Below are positions 1 through 6,625 of a stretch of DNA of 29,536 nucleotides, in pieces. Under the pieces are notes generated by a model. It saw nothing but the letters and a program-made list of their open reading frames with translations, did not search any database and had not been told where the DNA came from. A program made the translations under genes and the position numbers. The first letter of the stretch is position 1, and every line of letters starts with the position of its first letter. Location: contig USFO01000007.1 in the NCBI GenBank assembly GCA_900553955.1, positions 1-29,536 on the forward strand. Reading direction: 5' to 3'. The DNA comes from an uncultured Oscillospiraceae bacterium. Lineage in GTDB: Bacteria; Bacillota; Clostridia; Oscillospirales; Ruminococcaceae.

Positions 1-36
1 TATTTTCGCAGAATATAAAGGATTTATTACACCGGT

Positions 37-65
37 GTAGAGCGGCGGCTGCGCCGCCGCTCTAC
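37..65. repeat. perfect GC-rich inverted repeat
   Basis: Two 13-base arms (37-49 and 53-65) are exact reverse complements around a 3-base loop and would form a very stable hairpin in RNA. No T-run follows directly on either strand, so it is not a classic intrinsic terminator. A T-run does occur further on, at 89-95, after a short C/G-rich stretch, so a composite plus-strand terminator is possible. Positions 1-167 contain no gene that I can support. Confidence 0.6.
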
Positions 66-167
66 TTGTAAAAGCACCCCGGGGGTCGTTTTTTTAGCCT
101 ATACGACGCAAATGCGCCTTCGACAGGCTATTTACAAAAAGTATATTTATATAGAGAAAGCTCTGAA

Positions 168-392
168 ATTCTTCCGCTTACATCAAAGTTAAAGGCATTA
201 CATCTTCCCACTCATGTGGTCATTCAGCCAAACGCCGCCAACGGTCTCTCCTGCCCCAGCATGATTCTGGCGGAGCAGGTCACTACAATAAATATTGCGG
301 CGCTCATCAAAAAGCTTGGCTGTTTGCAAAGAAAGGATTTAATCCGTACTGGCAAAGCGCGGCAAGCTCAGTCCCACTTCCCTACAGAATAG
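168..392 (+). pseudogene. MazF/PemK-family toxin, 5'-truncated remnant
   Basis: The frame ending at the TAG at 390-392 encodes the C-terminal two thirds of a MazF/PemK endoribonuclease toxin. It shows, in order, a PLTSK strand, LPTHV, GL..PSM and an AEQVTTI stretch that matches the family's EQ(I/V)RTI motif with T in place of R. Intact family members are about 110-120 residues and begin with GD(I/V) and a G-x-EQ-x-G-x-RP region. Nothing like this lies upstream, and no ATG, GTG or TTG occurs in frame before the conserved part. The homology stops abruptly near 168, and no antitoxin gene is visible. I read it as a dead fragment left by rearrangement next to the mobile module. The family assignment is from remembered motifs, not a search. 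Confidence 0.7.
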
Positions 393-625
393 TTTCTTGG
401 TTCATTTTTAAGCCGGATTCACTTTAGCCCTTGCGCTATTTTAAGTTTTATGCCTGTACGGGAAGAAGAGTTTTTCCTTTATATATTATAATACAGCGCC
501 CTGTTTTCCGCATAACTAAGCCGTTTTTCAAGGCTCAAGGTAAATTTTGACCATCACAATTTTACTTTTTCAATAATTTACAATTTGTTCACCATTTTTC
601 TGCCATTTTTTAGGGTGAAACTATC
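393..625. other. AT-rich non-coding gap before the mobile module
   Basis: No supportable gene lies between the toxin remnant and the helicase promoter. The stretch is AT-rich. It holds one copy of a 13-base direct repeat (504-516) whose second copy lies beyond the integrase at 3614-3626. It also holds a TTCACC/GGTGAA dyad (588-593 and 614-619) just upstream of the -35 box, which could be an operator. Confidence 0.4.
504..516. repeat. 13-bp direct repeat, left copy (possible att)
   Basis: The sequence TTTTCCGCATAAC occurs here and again at 3614-3626. The two copies flank the promoter, helicase, excisionase and integrase genes as a unit of about 3.1 kb. An exact 13-base match between these short gaps is unlikely but possible by chance, so the attachment-site reading is an inference. 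Confidence 0.3.
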
Positions 626-653
626 TTGACAGATTTCAGATCCGTGGTATAAT
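626..653 (+). promoter_or_regulatory. SigA-type promoter with extended -10 for the helicase-xis-int module
   Basis: A perfect TTGACA (626-631) and a perfect TATAAT (648-653) are separated by 16 bases, and a TG two bases upstream of the -10 makes an extended -10 element. This is the strongest promoter-like sequence in the accessory region. It would start transcription near 660, leaving a leader of about 140 bases before the helicase gene. Confidence 0.8.
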
Positions 654-663
654 ACTCTCACAG

Positions 664-690
664 CGAAGATTTATACTCTTCGTATTTTTT
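664..690 (+). terminator. possible weak attenuator hairpin in the module leader
   Basis: The arms CGAAGA (664-669) and TCTTCG (677-682) pair around a 7-base loop and are followed by a T-rich run (685-690), only a few bases after the predicted transcription start. The six-base stem is weak, so it may only partially terminate or may be incidental. Confidence 0.3.
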
Positions 691-765
691 ATTGGCAAAA
701 ACGGACATTTTGGCGCTCCGCATTAGCAGATTGCGAAAGGAGAAATTCTTTGATTAAATTTTATA

Positions 766-777
766 GAACATTTGTTC
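766..777. promoter_or_regulatory. LexA/DinR-type SOS box
   Basis: GAAC-ATTT-GTTC matches the GAAC-N4-GTTC dyad bound by LexA (DinR) in Firmicutes, with flanking A and T extending the symmetry by one base on each side. It lies 21 bases before the ATG of the helicase gene and about 110 bases downstream of the main promoter, so it would act as a roadblock. It could instead control a weaker internal promoter (TTGCGA at 731, TAAATT at 755). SOS control is an inference from the motif and its location. Confidence 0.5.
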
Positions 778-798
778 TTATTGTGAAAAAGGAGGCTG

Positions 799-2205
799 AT
801 GCCTATAGTACACGTTGTTGATTCCATAATGGGATCGGGAAAAACCACCGCCGCGATAAACTTTATATGCTCACAGGGAGGCGAAAAATTTATCTACGCC
901 GCGCCGTATCTTGATGAGGCGCACAGGATTACGCTGGCTTGCTTTGGGCGTGATTTTTACGAACCGCCCGGTGACGGCGGCAGCGAAGAGGAGCACATTG
1001 CCAAGTGGCCGTACTTTGATTTTGCCGTAAAAGGCGGGAAAAATATTGCCACTACGCACGCGCTTGTGAAGAATGTTATGGTCTGGCACAGAGATGTTAT
1101 TGAGACGATAGCGGAGCAATCATACAGCGTAATTTTCGACGAAAGCCCCGACCTTTTCAGCGAGTTTGAGCAGCACACCCAAGACATTGCCGTACTGACA
1201 AAGGCAAATCTCGTCTCTGCGGATGAGCACCGGTGCGTTCACTGGAACAGCAGGGAAAAATACCTTGGTGATGCTTATGAAGCACTTTATTCCGCCATTA
1301 CCAACGGCTGCGTGCGTGCCTTCGTCGACGAAAACGGAAAAATCGAAAGCTTGTTTTCTGCCGTTCCGCTCGACCTTTTCAGGCAGGCGAAAGACGTGTT
1401 CATTCTCACCTATCTGTGGGAAGCCAGCATAACCTGCGCGTACCTCAAGTCCGAGGGGATAAATTACGACTACTGGTACATAGACAGCAGCGGCGACGCA
1501 AAAATGCTCACGCCGGAGGAACAGCCCTTCGTGCCGTCCGTCGGAATACGAGAGCTCATCTGCTTCGACCGCGGGCGAGACGATTTCGCCAAAAGGCATG
1601 GCAAAGCATACCTAAGCTTTTCGTGGTACAGGAATGCTCCAAAAGAGTTGCTTTCGGAGCTTGGCAAAGCCGCCCGTCTTTTCGCAAGGCGCAGTTCACA
1701 AAACGGGCGCGAATATATCTACACCACATTCAAAGATTTTGCCGATGCGATTTCGAGCAATTCTATGAAAAAGCATTTCGTGGCGTGCAACCGCCGTGCG
1801 AGCAACGAATTCAGTAACGCTACCGCCGTCGGCTATTTTGTGAACCGTTATATGAACCCGAACATCAACAAATATTTCGGGCAATTCGGCGCAGCCGTTC
1901 CGAACAACGCCTATGGGCTTTCTGAAATGGTGCAATTTATCTGGCGCAGCGCCATCCGAAACGGAGAAATGATATACCTGTTAATTCCGTCGAAGCGTAT
2001 GTACGATATCCTTATGGACTGGCTTTCCGTAATCGAAGGTTGTCCCAACTTTCGGCGTATTGGCTGTTCCGAGGAGCTTATCCGCTGGCTGTGCAGAAAA
2101 ATTCCGGGTTATGGGAAGTTCCTTGCGGAGAAAGCATCTGCCACAAATGGCGAGGAAACCGTAATGGTTACTCTGCCGCTGCCCGCTACGGCGACAGTTA
2201 TATAA
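799..2205 (+). CDS. SF2 helicase-like (DEAD/DEAH-type) protein of a mobile element
   Basis: This 468-residue protein carries a Walker A motif at residues 11-17 (MGSGKTT), a motif Ia-like AAPYLDEAHR near 34-43, ATTH at 84-87 and a DE Walker B at 114-115 within VIFDESPD. A motif VI-like stretch (SEMVQFIWRSAIRNGE) follows near 375-390. Such proteins occur in phages and integrative elements, where a replication or partition helicase role is usual. The exact substrate is unknown. The start at 799 follows an AAGGAGG at 789-795 with only 3 bases between, slightly tight. The excisionase gene follows 19 bases downstream on the same strand and the integrase follows that, suggesting one operon. No primase, relaxase or repA-like partner is visible in the window. 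Confidence 0.7.
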   Translation: MPIVHVVDSIMGSGKTTAAINFICSQGGEKFIYAAPYLDEAHRITLACFGRDFYEPPGDGGSEEEHIAKWPYFDFAVKGGKNIATTHALVKNVMVWHRDVIETIAEQSYSVIFDESPDLFSEFEQHTQDIAVLTKANLVSADEHRCVHWNSREKYLGDAYEALYSAITNGCVRAFVDENGKIESLFSAVPLDLFRQAKDVFILTYLWEASITCAYLKSEGINYDYWYIDSSGDAKMLTPEEQPFVPSVGIRELICFDRGRDDFAKRHGKAYLSFSWYRNAPKELLSELGKAARLFARRSSQNGREYIYTTFKDFADAISSNSMKKHFVACNRRASNEFSNATAVGYFVNRYMNPNINKYFGQFGAAVPNNAYGLSEMVQFIWRSAIRNGEMIYLLIPSKRMYDILMDWLSVIEGCPNFRRIGCSEELIRWLCRKIPGYGKFLAEKASATNGEETVMVTLPLPATATVI

Positions 2206-2224
2206 AATAGAGAGGGGGTTATAT

Positions 2225-2416
2225 ATGCTTGATAATTATCCGGATGTTCTTACTCCATCACAAACAGCCGAAATTTTGAGAATAGGTCTTAATTCCATGT
2301 ACAGGATGATAAACAAAAGTGAAATCGGTTTTAAGCGCATAGGCACAAAAATAATTATTCCGAAATGCTGTGTAACGGACTACCTGCAATCCGCGCGCCA
2401 AAGCTATAAATCATAA
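2225..2416 (+). CDS. excisionase-type helix-turn-helix protein
   Basis: A 63-residue protein with a MerR-like/excisionase HTH (HTH_17 type). LTPSQTAEILRIG..SMYRMI forms the two helices at residues 9-29, followed by a wing-like IGTKIIIPK near 39-47 and a short C-terminal helix. It lies directly upstream of the integrase gene, the usual place for a recombination directionality factor, and is preceded by a strong GAGAGGGGG ribosome binding site at 2210-2218. It probably bends attachment-site DNA to favour excision, though a transcriptional role is possible. Confidence 0.75.
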   Translation: MLDNYPDVLTPSQTAEILRIGLNSMYRMINKSEIGFKRIGTKIIIPKCCVTDYLQSARQSYKS

Positions 2417-2430
2417 AAGGGGGATTGATA

Positions 2431-3573
2431 ATGACAGGAAACATACAAGTAAAAGACGGCAAATATTATCTCATTTTAAATTTGCATGAAAACGGAAAGC
2501 GAAAGCAAAAGTGGATAAGCACAAACCTTGATGTAAAAGGAAACAAGCGCAATGCTGAAAAGCTTTTGCGTGAAACGCTTGCCAAATATGAAGCGGAAAG
2601 CGGCCATCCAAAAAGCGACCTTGCTTTTTCAGAGTATGTAAAGGTTTGGTTAAAGTATATTTCAAAGCAGGTGGATATCGTTACTTTTCAAGGGTACGAG
2701 CTGCTTGCCAAAGCGCACATTATTCCGTATTTTGAGGTGCGTGGCACAAGGCTTTGCGATATCTCATGCGATGTTCTTCAGGAATATGTTGATACAAAGC
2801 TTGAATCCGGCAGGCGCGATGGCAAAGGTGGTCTTTCGCCCAATTCTCTTAAGCACCACATGAATATTCTTCGTCAAACCCTTGCTTACGCTCGCCGCAA
2901 GAAGCTTATAGACGGCAATCCAAGTGAATTTGTCATAATTCCAAAGGTGGAACGTTTTGAAGCGAAGTTCTACACAAAATCAGAGATAAAGGCATTGTTC
3001 GACGCGATTGATGGTGACGAGCTGCACGATTTAATTATCATCGCCACCCTTTACGGGCTTCGCCGAAGCGAAGTTTTGGGACTTCGGTGGGACAGCATTG
3101 ATTTTGAAAATAACCGCGTTACCATAAAGCATGTAATTTCTGTTGTAACAAAAACCATCGCCAAAGATAAGACAAAGAATGCATCAAGTTATCGTTCCTT
3201 TGCCATGTCCGAAAAGGAAAAAGATATGTTCCGCTCTCTAAAAGAAAAGGAAGAAGAAAATCGCAGGCTATTCGGCAAAGAATATCAAAATAACAACTAC
3301 ATTTTCAAATGGACAAACGGCGTCCCTTATTCGCCGAACTATGTTTCCGGTCATTTCAGCTGGCTGCTAAAGAAAAACCATCTTCCCAAAATACGATTTC
3401 ATGAGCTTCGACACAGTTGTGCCAGCATGCTCATTGCCGCAGGCTACCACATAAAAGATATTCAGGATTTTATGGGTCATTCAAATATCTATACCACCGC
3501 AAATGTCTATGGGCACCTCGATACTTCGCGCAAAAACGATATGGTAAACGATATTTCAGGCGCCCTTCTTTGA
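2431..3573 (+). CDS. int: tyrosine recombinase / integrase
   Basis: A 380-residue phage/Tn916-type site-specific recombinase. The N-terminus (about 1-45) resembles the AP2-like arm-binding domain, followed by a SAM-like core-binding domain (about 65-170) and the catalytic domain. The catalytic residues are visible: Arg211 in LYGLRRSE, His324 and Arg327 in HELRH, His350 in MGHS, and the nucleophile Tyr360 in VYGHLD. I chose ATG 2431 over TTG 2425 because the GGGGG ribosome binding site at 2419-2423 touches the TTG but sits 7 bases before the ATG. The gene ends 93 bases from the 3' end of a tRNA-Lys gene, the classic arrangement for integration into a tRNA. It appears intact. Confidence 0.93.
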   Translation: MTGNIQVKDGKYYLILNLHENGKRKQKWISTNLDVKGNKRNAEKLLRETLAKYEAESGHPKSDLAFSEYVKVWLKYISKQVDIVTFQGYELLAKAHIIPYFEVRGTRLCDISCDVLQEYVDTKLESGRRDGKGGLSPNSLKHHMNILRQTLAYARRKKLIDGNPSEFVIIPKVERFEAKFYTKSEIKALFDAIDGDELHDLIIIATLYGLRRSEVLGLRWDSIDFENNRVTIKHVISVVTKTIAKDKTKNASSYRSFAMSEKEKDMFRSLKEKEEENRRLFGKEYQNNNYIFKWTNGVPYSPNYVSGHFSWLLKKNHLPKIRFHELRHSCASMLIAAGYHIKDIQDFMGHSNIYTTANVYGHLDTSRKNDMVNDISGALL

Positions 3574-3595
3574 GTGTTAGAAAAGTGTTAGAAAA
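3574..3595 (+). repeat. tandem 11-bp repeats, probable integrase arm sites
   Basis: Two exact copies of GTGTTAGAAAA lie head to tail at 3574-3584 and 3585-3595, starting at the base after the integrase stop codon. Tn916-like integrases bind short direct repeats at element ends with their N-terminal domain, and the position fits this. The function is inferred. Confidence 0.5.
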
Positions 3596-3613
3596 CTCTC
3601 TGCCATTCCCCTC

Positions 3614-3626
3614 TTTTCCGCATAAC
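3614..3626. repeat. 13-bp direct repeat, right copy (possible att)
   Basis: Second copy of TTTTCCGCATAAC (first at 504-516), placed between the integrase arm-type repeats and the terminator next to tRNA-Lys. It may be one of a pair of attachment-site cores, or chance. Confidence 0.3.
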
Positions 3627-3627
3627 A

Positions 3628-3664
3628 AAAAATCCTTGAAACCGCATAGGTTTCAAGGATTTTT
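3628..3664. terminator. bidirectional intrinsic terminator between int and tRNA-Lys
   Basis: A perfect 16-base inverted repeat (3628-3643 and 3649-3664, loop 5) begins with an A-run and ends with a T-run, so it can terminate transcripts from both strands. It would end the integrase transcript on plus and the tRNA-Lys transcript on minus, where it begins two bases past the encoded CCA end. Confidence 0.9.
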
Positions 3665-3666
3665 CA

Positions 3667-3742
3667 TGGTGAGCCATCGGGGATTCGAACCCCGGGCACC
3701 TTGATTAAAAGTCAAGTGCTCTGCCAACTGAGCTAATGGCTC
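3667..3742 (-). tRNA. tRNA-Lys (anticodon UUU)
   Basis: The minus strand folds as a 76-base tRNA. The acceptor arms GAGCCAT and ATGGCTC pair. The D-arm region is TAGCTCAGTTGGCAGAGC, the anticodon stem is CTTGA/TCAAG with loop CTTTTAA (anticodon TTT), and the T-loop is GGTTCGAATCC. The CCA end is encoded (3667-3669). It has its own promoter at 3773-3801 and a terminator at 3628-3664. Its 3' end faces the integrase gene and is the likely integration target. Confidence 0.97.
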
Positions 3743-3772
3743 ATACATCCCACATCGGTGGGCAACGCTAAT

Positions 3773-3801
3773 ACTATACACTATTCCGAGGTGTTTGTCA
3801 A
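3773..3801 (-). promoter_or_regulatory. SigA promoter for tRNA-Lys
   Basis: On the minus strand, TTGACA (3801-3796) and TATAGT (3778-3773) are 17 bases apart, and the predicted start lies about 25 bases before the mature tRNA 5' end. Confidence 0.85.
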
Positions 3802-3822
3802 GGGCTTTTGGTAAAATATTTT

Positions 3823-3869
3823 GCAATTTTCCCTCGGAAATTGCGGCGGAGCATTTTCCCCGCCGCAAT
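3823..3869 (-). terminator. overlapping hairpins downstream of copA
   Basis: A 10-base stem (arms 3840-3849 and 3860-3869) lies 15 bases past the copA stop. A second possible stem, GCAATTT/AAATTGC (about 3823-3844), shares sequence with it, so the two are mutually exclusive. No strong U-run follows, so termination may be weak and read-through into the tRNA promoter region is possible. Confidence 0.4.
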
Positions 3870-3883
3870 CGCCGAAGCTTATC

Positions 3884-4087
3884 TCATTTCACCACGGTAT
3901 AGCCCGCCTTGGCAACGGCTTCTTCAAGCTGCTCCAAGGTCGCCGGGGCTTCGTATTCCACAAACGCCGTGTTCTTCGCAAGGTCGGCCTTTGCCTCGGT
4001 AACTCCCGCAACGCTGCGCAGAGCCTCCTCCACATGGGCAACGCAGTGCATACACATCATACCGTCAATTTTAATTTCTGCTTTCAT
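3884..4087 (-). CDS. possible internally initiated CopZ-like copper chaperone (nested in copA)
   Basis: Inside the copA frame, codon 776 is an ATG (4085-4087) preceded by AAGGAG (4094-4099) with a 6-base spacer, as good as the signals before real starts here. Translation from it would give a 67-residue HMA protein with MCMHC, the exact size and shape of a free CopZ chaperone, ending at the copA stop. The sequence shows the site; that it is used is an inference. The alternative is an old copA-copZ gene fusion in which the former start signal survives without function. Confidence 0.45.
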   Translation of the reverse strand: MKAEIKIDGMMCMHCVAHVEEALRSVAGVTEAKADLAKNTAFVEYEAPATLEQLEEAVAKAGYTVVK

Positions 4088-6412
4088 AGTGTTCTCCTTT
4101 TCTTCGGGTTCGTTTATTTCCGGCTGCGGTTCTTCCGCAGCGGATTTTTCAAGATTGAGGTTCAGGCGCTTTAAGCGCAGGGCGTTGGTCACAACGGAGA
4201 CGGAGGAAAGGCTCATTGCCGCCGCCGCAAACATCGGGCTTATCTGCCAATGCAGCAGGCTATAAAACACCCCCGCCGCCAGCGGAATTCCCAGACAGTT
4301 GTAGAAAAACGCCCAAAACAGGTTCTCCTTTATGTTCTTCACCACGGCGCGGGAGAGCAAAATGGCCTTCGCCGCACCCACGGGGTCGCTTTGAACAAGA
4401 ACAATGTCGGCGCAGTCCATAGCGACGTCCGTACCGCCTCCTATGGCAATACCCACATCGGCGCGGGCAAGCGCGGGCGCGTCGTTGATGCCGTCGCCGA
4501 CCATAGCAACGTGCCGTCCGGCGGCGGAAAGCTCAGCAATTTTGCGTTCCTTGTCCTCCGGAAGCACTTCGGCGATGGCTTCACCGATGCCAAGCTCCTT
4601 ACAAACGGCGTTCGCTGCCGCCTTCGTATCGCCGGTGAGCATAACCGTTTCCACATTCATCTTTTTAAGGGCTTCCACCGCATGCTTTGAGCTTCTGCGA
4701 ACTCTGTCCGCAGCGGCAAGAACACCGATGAGCATGCCCTCTCGCGATACATAAAGCGGCGTCATACCGCGTTCAGCAGCCTCGTGCTCAAACTCCGAAA
4801 AAGAGGAAACATCACAGCCGAGAGAATCCATAATCCGGCGGCTGCCAACGTAATATTTTACGCCGTTTATCTCTCCGAACACGCCTTTTCCGGCGGCGGA
4901 ACCGAAGTTTTCCACATTGAGCACGAGTGCTTTTTTCTCCTCCGCCTTTTTGAGCACGGCGGCAGCAAGCGGGTGCTCACTCTTGCTCTCGATGCTCGCG
5001 GCGATGGAAAGAAGCTCCTGCTCGGTCACATTATCAGAGGTGGCAATGTCCTTTATCTCCGGCACGCCCTCAGTAAGGGTTCCCGTTTTGTCAAAAACCA
5101 CCGTGTCGATGGTACCCGCGTACTCAAGATATTCTGCGGATTTAATCAAAATTCCGTTCTCCGCACCCTTTCCGGTTCCAACCATGATGGCGACGGGCGT
5201 TGCAAGGCCAAGCGCGCACGGGCAGGAAATCACGAGCACAGAAATTGCACTGGTCAGTGCGAACGAGAGCTCCGCGCCAGTCAGCATCCACACAATGAAT
5301 GTGACTATGGCGATTCCGATGACGGTGGGTACAAAAATTCCCGAAACCTTGTCCGCAAAGCGTGCGATAGGCGCTTTTGAGGAGGAAGCGTCCTCTACAA
5401 GGCGGATTATCTTTGCAAAGGCGGTGTCGCTGCCGACTTTTTCGGCGGTGAATTTGATAAATCCGCTCTTATTGATTGTCGCGGAGTAAACTCTGTCCCC
5501 TTCCGCCTTTTCCGCAGGCATACTCTCCCCTGTAAGGGCGGATTCGTCCACTGCAGAGGTTCCCTCAATTATAACGCCATCCACCGGAATTTTCTGTCCG
5601 GGACGAACAAGAACAACATCGCCCGCAACGACCTGTTCCGCCGGAATGGTCTGCTCCTCGCCGCCGCGAATGACTGTGGCGGTGTCCGGCGTCATGTCAA
5701 TAAGCTTCGAAAGCGCGTCGGAAGTGCGGGATTTCGACCTTGCCTCAAGGTATTTGCCCACATCTATTAGGGTGACTATCATCCCCGCTCCCTCGAAATA
5801 CAGCCCCATCACGAGCTCATGCGCCATATGTAACTCACCTGCAAAAACCGCTTCGGCAATTTTAATGGTCACATAAATTCCGTAAATATAAGAAGCTCCC
5901 GCTCCCACGGCAATAAGCGAATCCATATTCGGAGAAAGCCGCACAAGATTTTTTGCGCCGTTCACGAAGTATTTTCTGTTGATTACAAGAATCACGCCGG
6001 AAAGTACAAGCTGCGCCAACGCCATGTTGAACGCACCTTCGCCGCCGCTTAGGAATTTCGGCAGCGGAAGCCCAACCATGTGCCCCATGGTAAGCCACAT
6101 CAGCGGAACAAGGATTATCAGCGAAGCGATAAGCCGCTTTTTAAGGGAATCTGCCGCCTTTTCCGCGGCGGAAGTTACGCTGCCCTTATCCGGCAGCGCC
6201 GCCATTGGCGCAGCGCTGTAGCCTGTGTTCACAACTGCGGCGATAATGTCGTTTTTTGAGCAAACCGATTCGTCATATTTTACGGTCATAGAGTTGGTCA
6301 GCAGGTTTACATCCGCTTTTTCAACTCCTGTAGTACCGGAAACGGCGCGCTCCACACGTGCGCTGCATGCAGCGCAGCTCATTCCGGTAACCGAAAATTT
6401 TTCTTCTGTCAT
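3884..6412 (-). CDS. copA: copper-translocating P1B-type ATPase with C-terminal HMA domain
   Basis: An 842-residue Cu(I)-exporting ATPase of the inner membrane. An N-terminal heavy-metal-associated domain has GMSCAAC (Cys13, Cys16). The ATPase core shows TGES, the membrane CPC metal site (SCPCALG), the phosphorylation site DKTGT, the SEHP motif of the N-domain and GDGINDAP. After the last membrane segments comes a charged linker rich in Glu and Pro. A second HMA domain of about 67 residues (GMMCMHC) closes the protein, at residues 776-842, where most CopA proteins end without one. That domain begins with a Met preceded by its own ribosome binding site (listed separately). A SigA promoter with an upstream dyad precedes the gene. 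No csoR or copY lies nearby. Confidence 0.95.
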   Translation of the reverse strand: MTEEKFSVTGMSCAACSARVERAVSGTTGVEKADVNLLTNSMTVKYDESVCSKNDIIAAVVNTGYSAAPMAALPDKGSVTSAAEKAADSLKKRLIASLIILVPLMWLTMGHMVGLPLPKFLSGGEGAFNMALAQLVLSGVILVINRKYFVNGAKNLVRLSPNMDSLIAVGAGASYIYGIYVTIKIAEAVFAGELHMAHELVMGLYFEGAGMIVTLIDVGKYLEARSKSRTSDALSKLIDMTPDTATVIRGGEEQTIPAEQVVAGDVVLVRPGQKIPVDGVIIEGTSAVDESALTGESMPAEKAEGDRVYSATINKSGFIKFTAEKVGSDTAFAKIIRLVEDASSSKAPIARFADKVSGIFVPTVIGIAIVTFIVWMLTGAELSFALTSAISVLVISCPCALGLATPVAIMVGTGKGAENGILIKSAEYLEYAGTIDTVVFDKTGTLTEGVPEIKDIATSDNVTEQELLSIAASIESKSEHPLAAAVLKKAEEKKALVLNVENFGSAAGKGVFGEINGVKYYVGSRRIMDSLGCDVSSFSEFEHEAAERGMTPLYVSREGMLIGVLAAADRVRRSSKHAVEALKKMNVETVMLTGDTKAAANAVCKELGIGEAIAEVLPEDKERKIAELSAAGRHVAMVGDGINDAPALARADVGIAIGGGTDVAMDCADIVLVQSDPVGAAKAILLSRAVVKNIKENLFWAFFYNCLGIPLAAGVFYSLLHWQISPMFAAAAMSLSSVSVVTNALRLKRLNLNLEKSAAEEPQPEINEPEEKENTMKAEIKIDGMMCMHCVAHVEEALRSVAGVTEAKADLAKNTAFVEYEAPATLEQLEEAVAKAGYTVVK

Positions 6413-6438
6413 TTTTTCGCCTCCTTAACACATAGATT

Positions 6439-6466
6439 ATTATATCCAAAATCACACTCATGTCAA
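6439..6466 (-). promoter_or_regulatory. SigA promoter of copA
   Basis: On minus, TTGACA (6466-6461) and TATAAT (6444-6439) are 16 bases apart. Transcription would start about 20 bases before the copA ribosome binding site (AAGGAGG). Confidence 0.85.
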
Positions 6467-6490
6467 TACTCTACTAAACAAGTAGGGTAT
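6466..6490. promoter_or_regulatory. dyad operator overlapping the copA -35 box
   Basis: The arms ATACTCTACT (6466-6475) and AGTAGGGTAT (6481-6490) are complementary at 9 of 10 positions around a 5-base centre and touch the copA -35 element. The ATACCCTAC half resembles the GTATA/TACCC-type sites of copper-responsive CsoR-family regulators in Firmicutes. Which regulator binds is not shown by the sequence. Confidence 0.55.
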
Positions 6491-6625
6491 AAAAATTTTA
6501 TTTCGGCGCCCACTGCTCAAAACGAGCCCCGCCTTTCTGTGGCAAATCTCTTCGTGCTCAAATCCACACATTGTGTTAAGTGCGGCACACAGCCAAAAGC
6601 GCCGCCATTATAATTAAGGTATAAT

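Noticed and set aside
1..3660. Second copy of the tRNA-Lys 3' end as attL
   Set aside because: I looked for the T-arm and acceptor sequence left of the integrase and found none in the window; the far attachment site, if tRNA-based, must lie outside.
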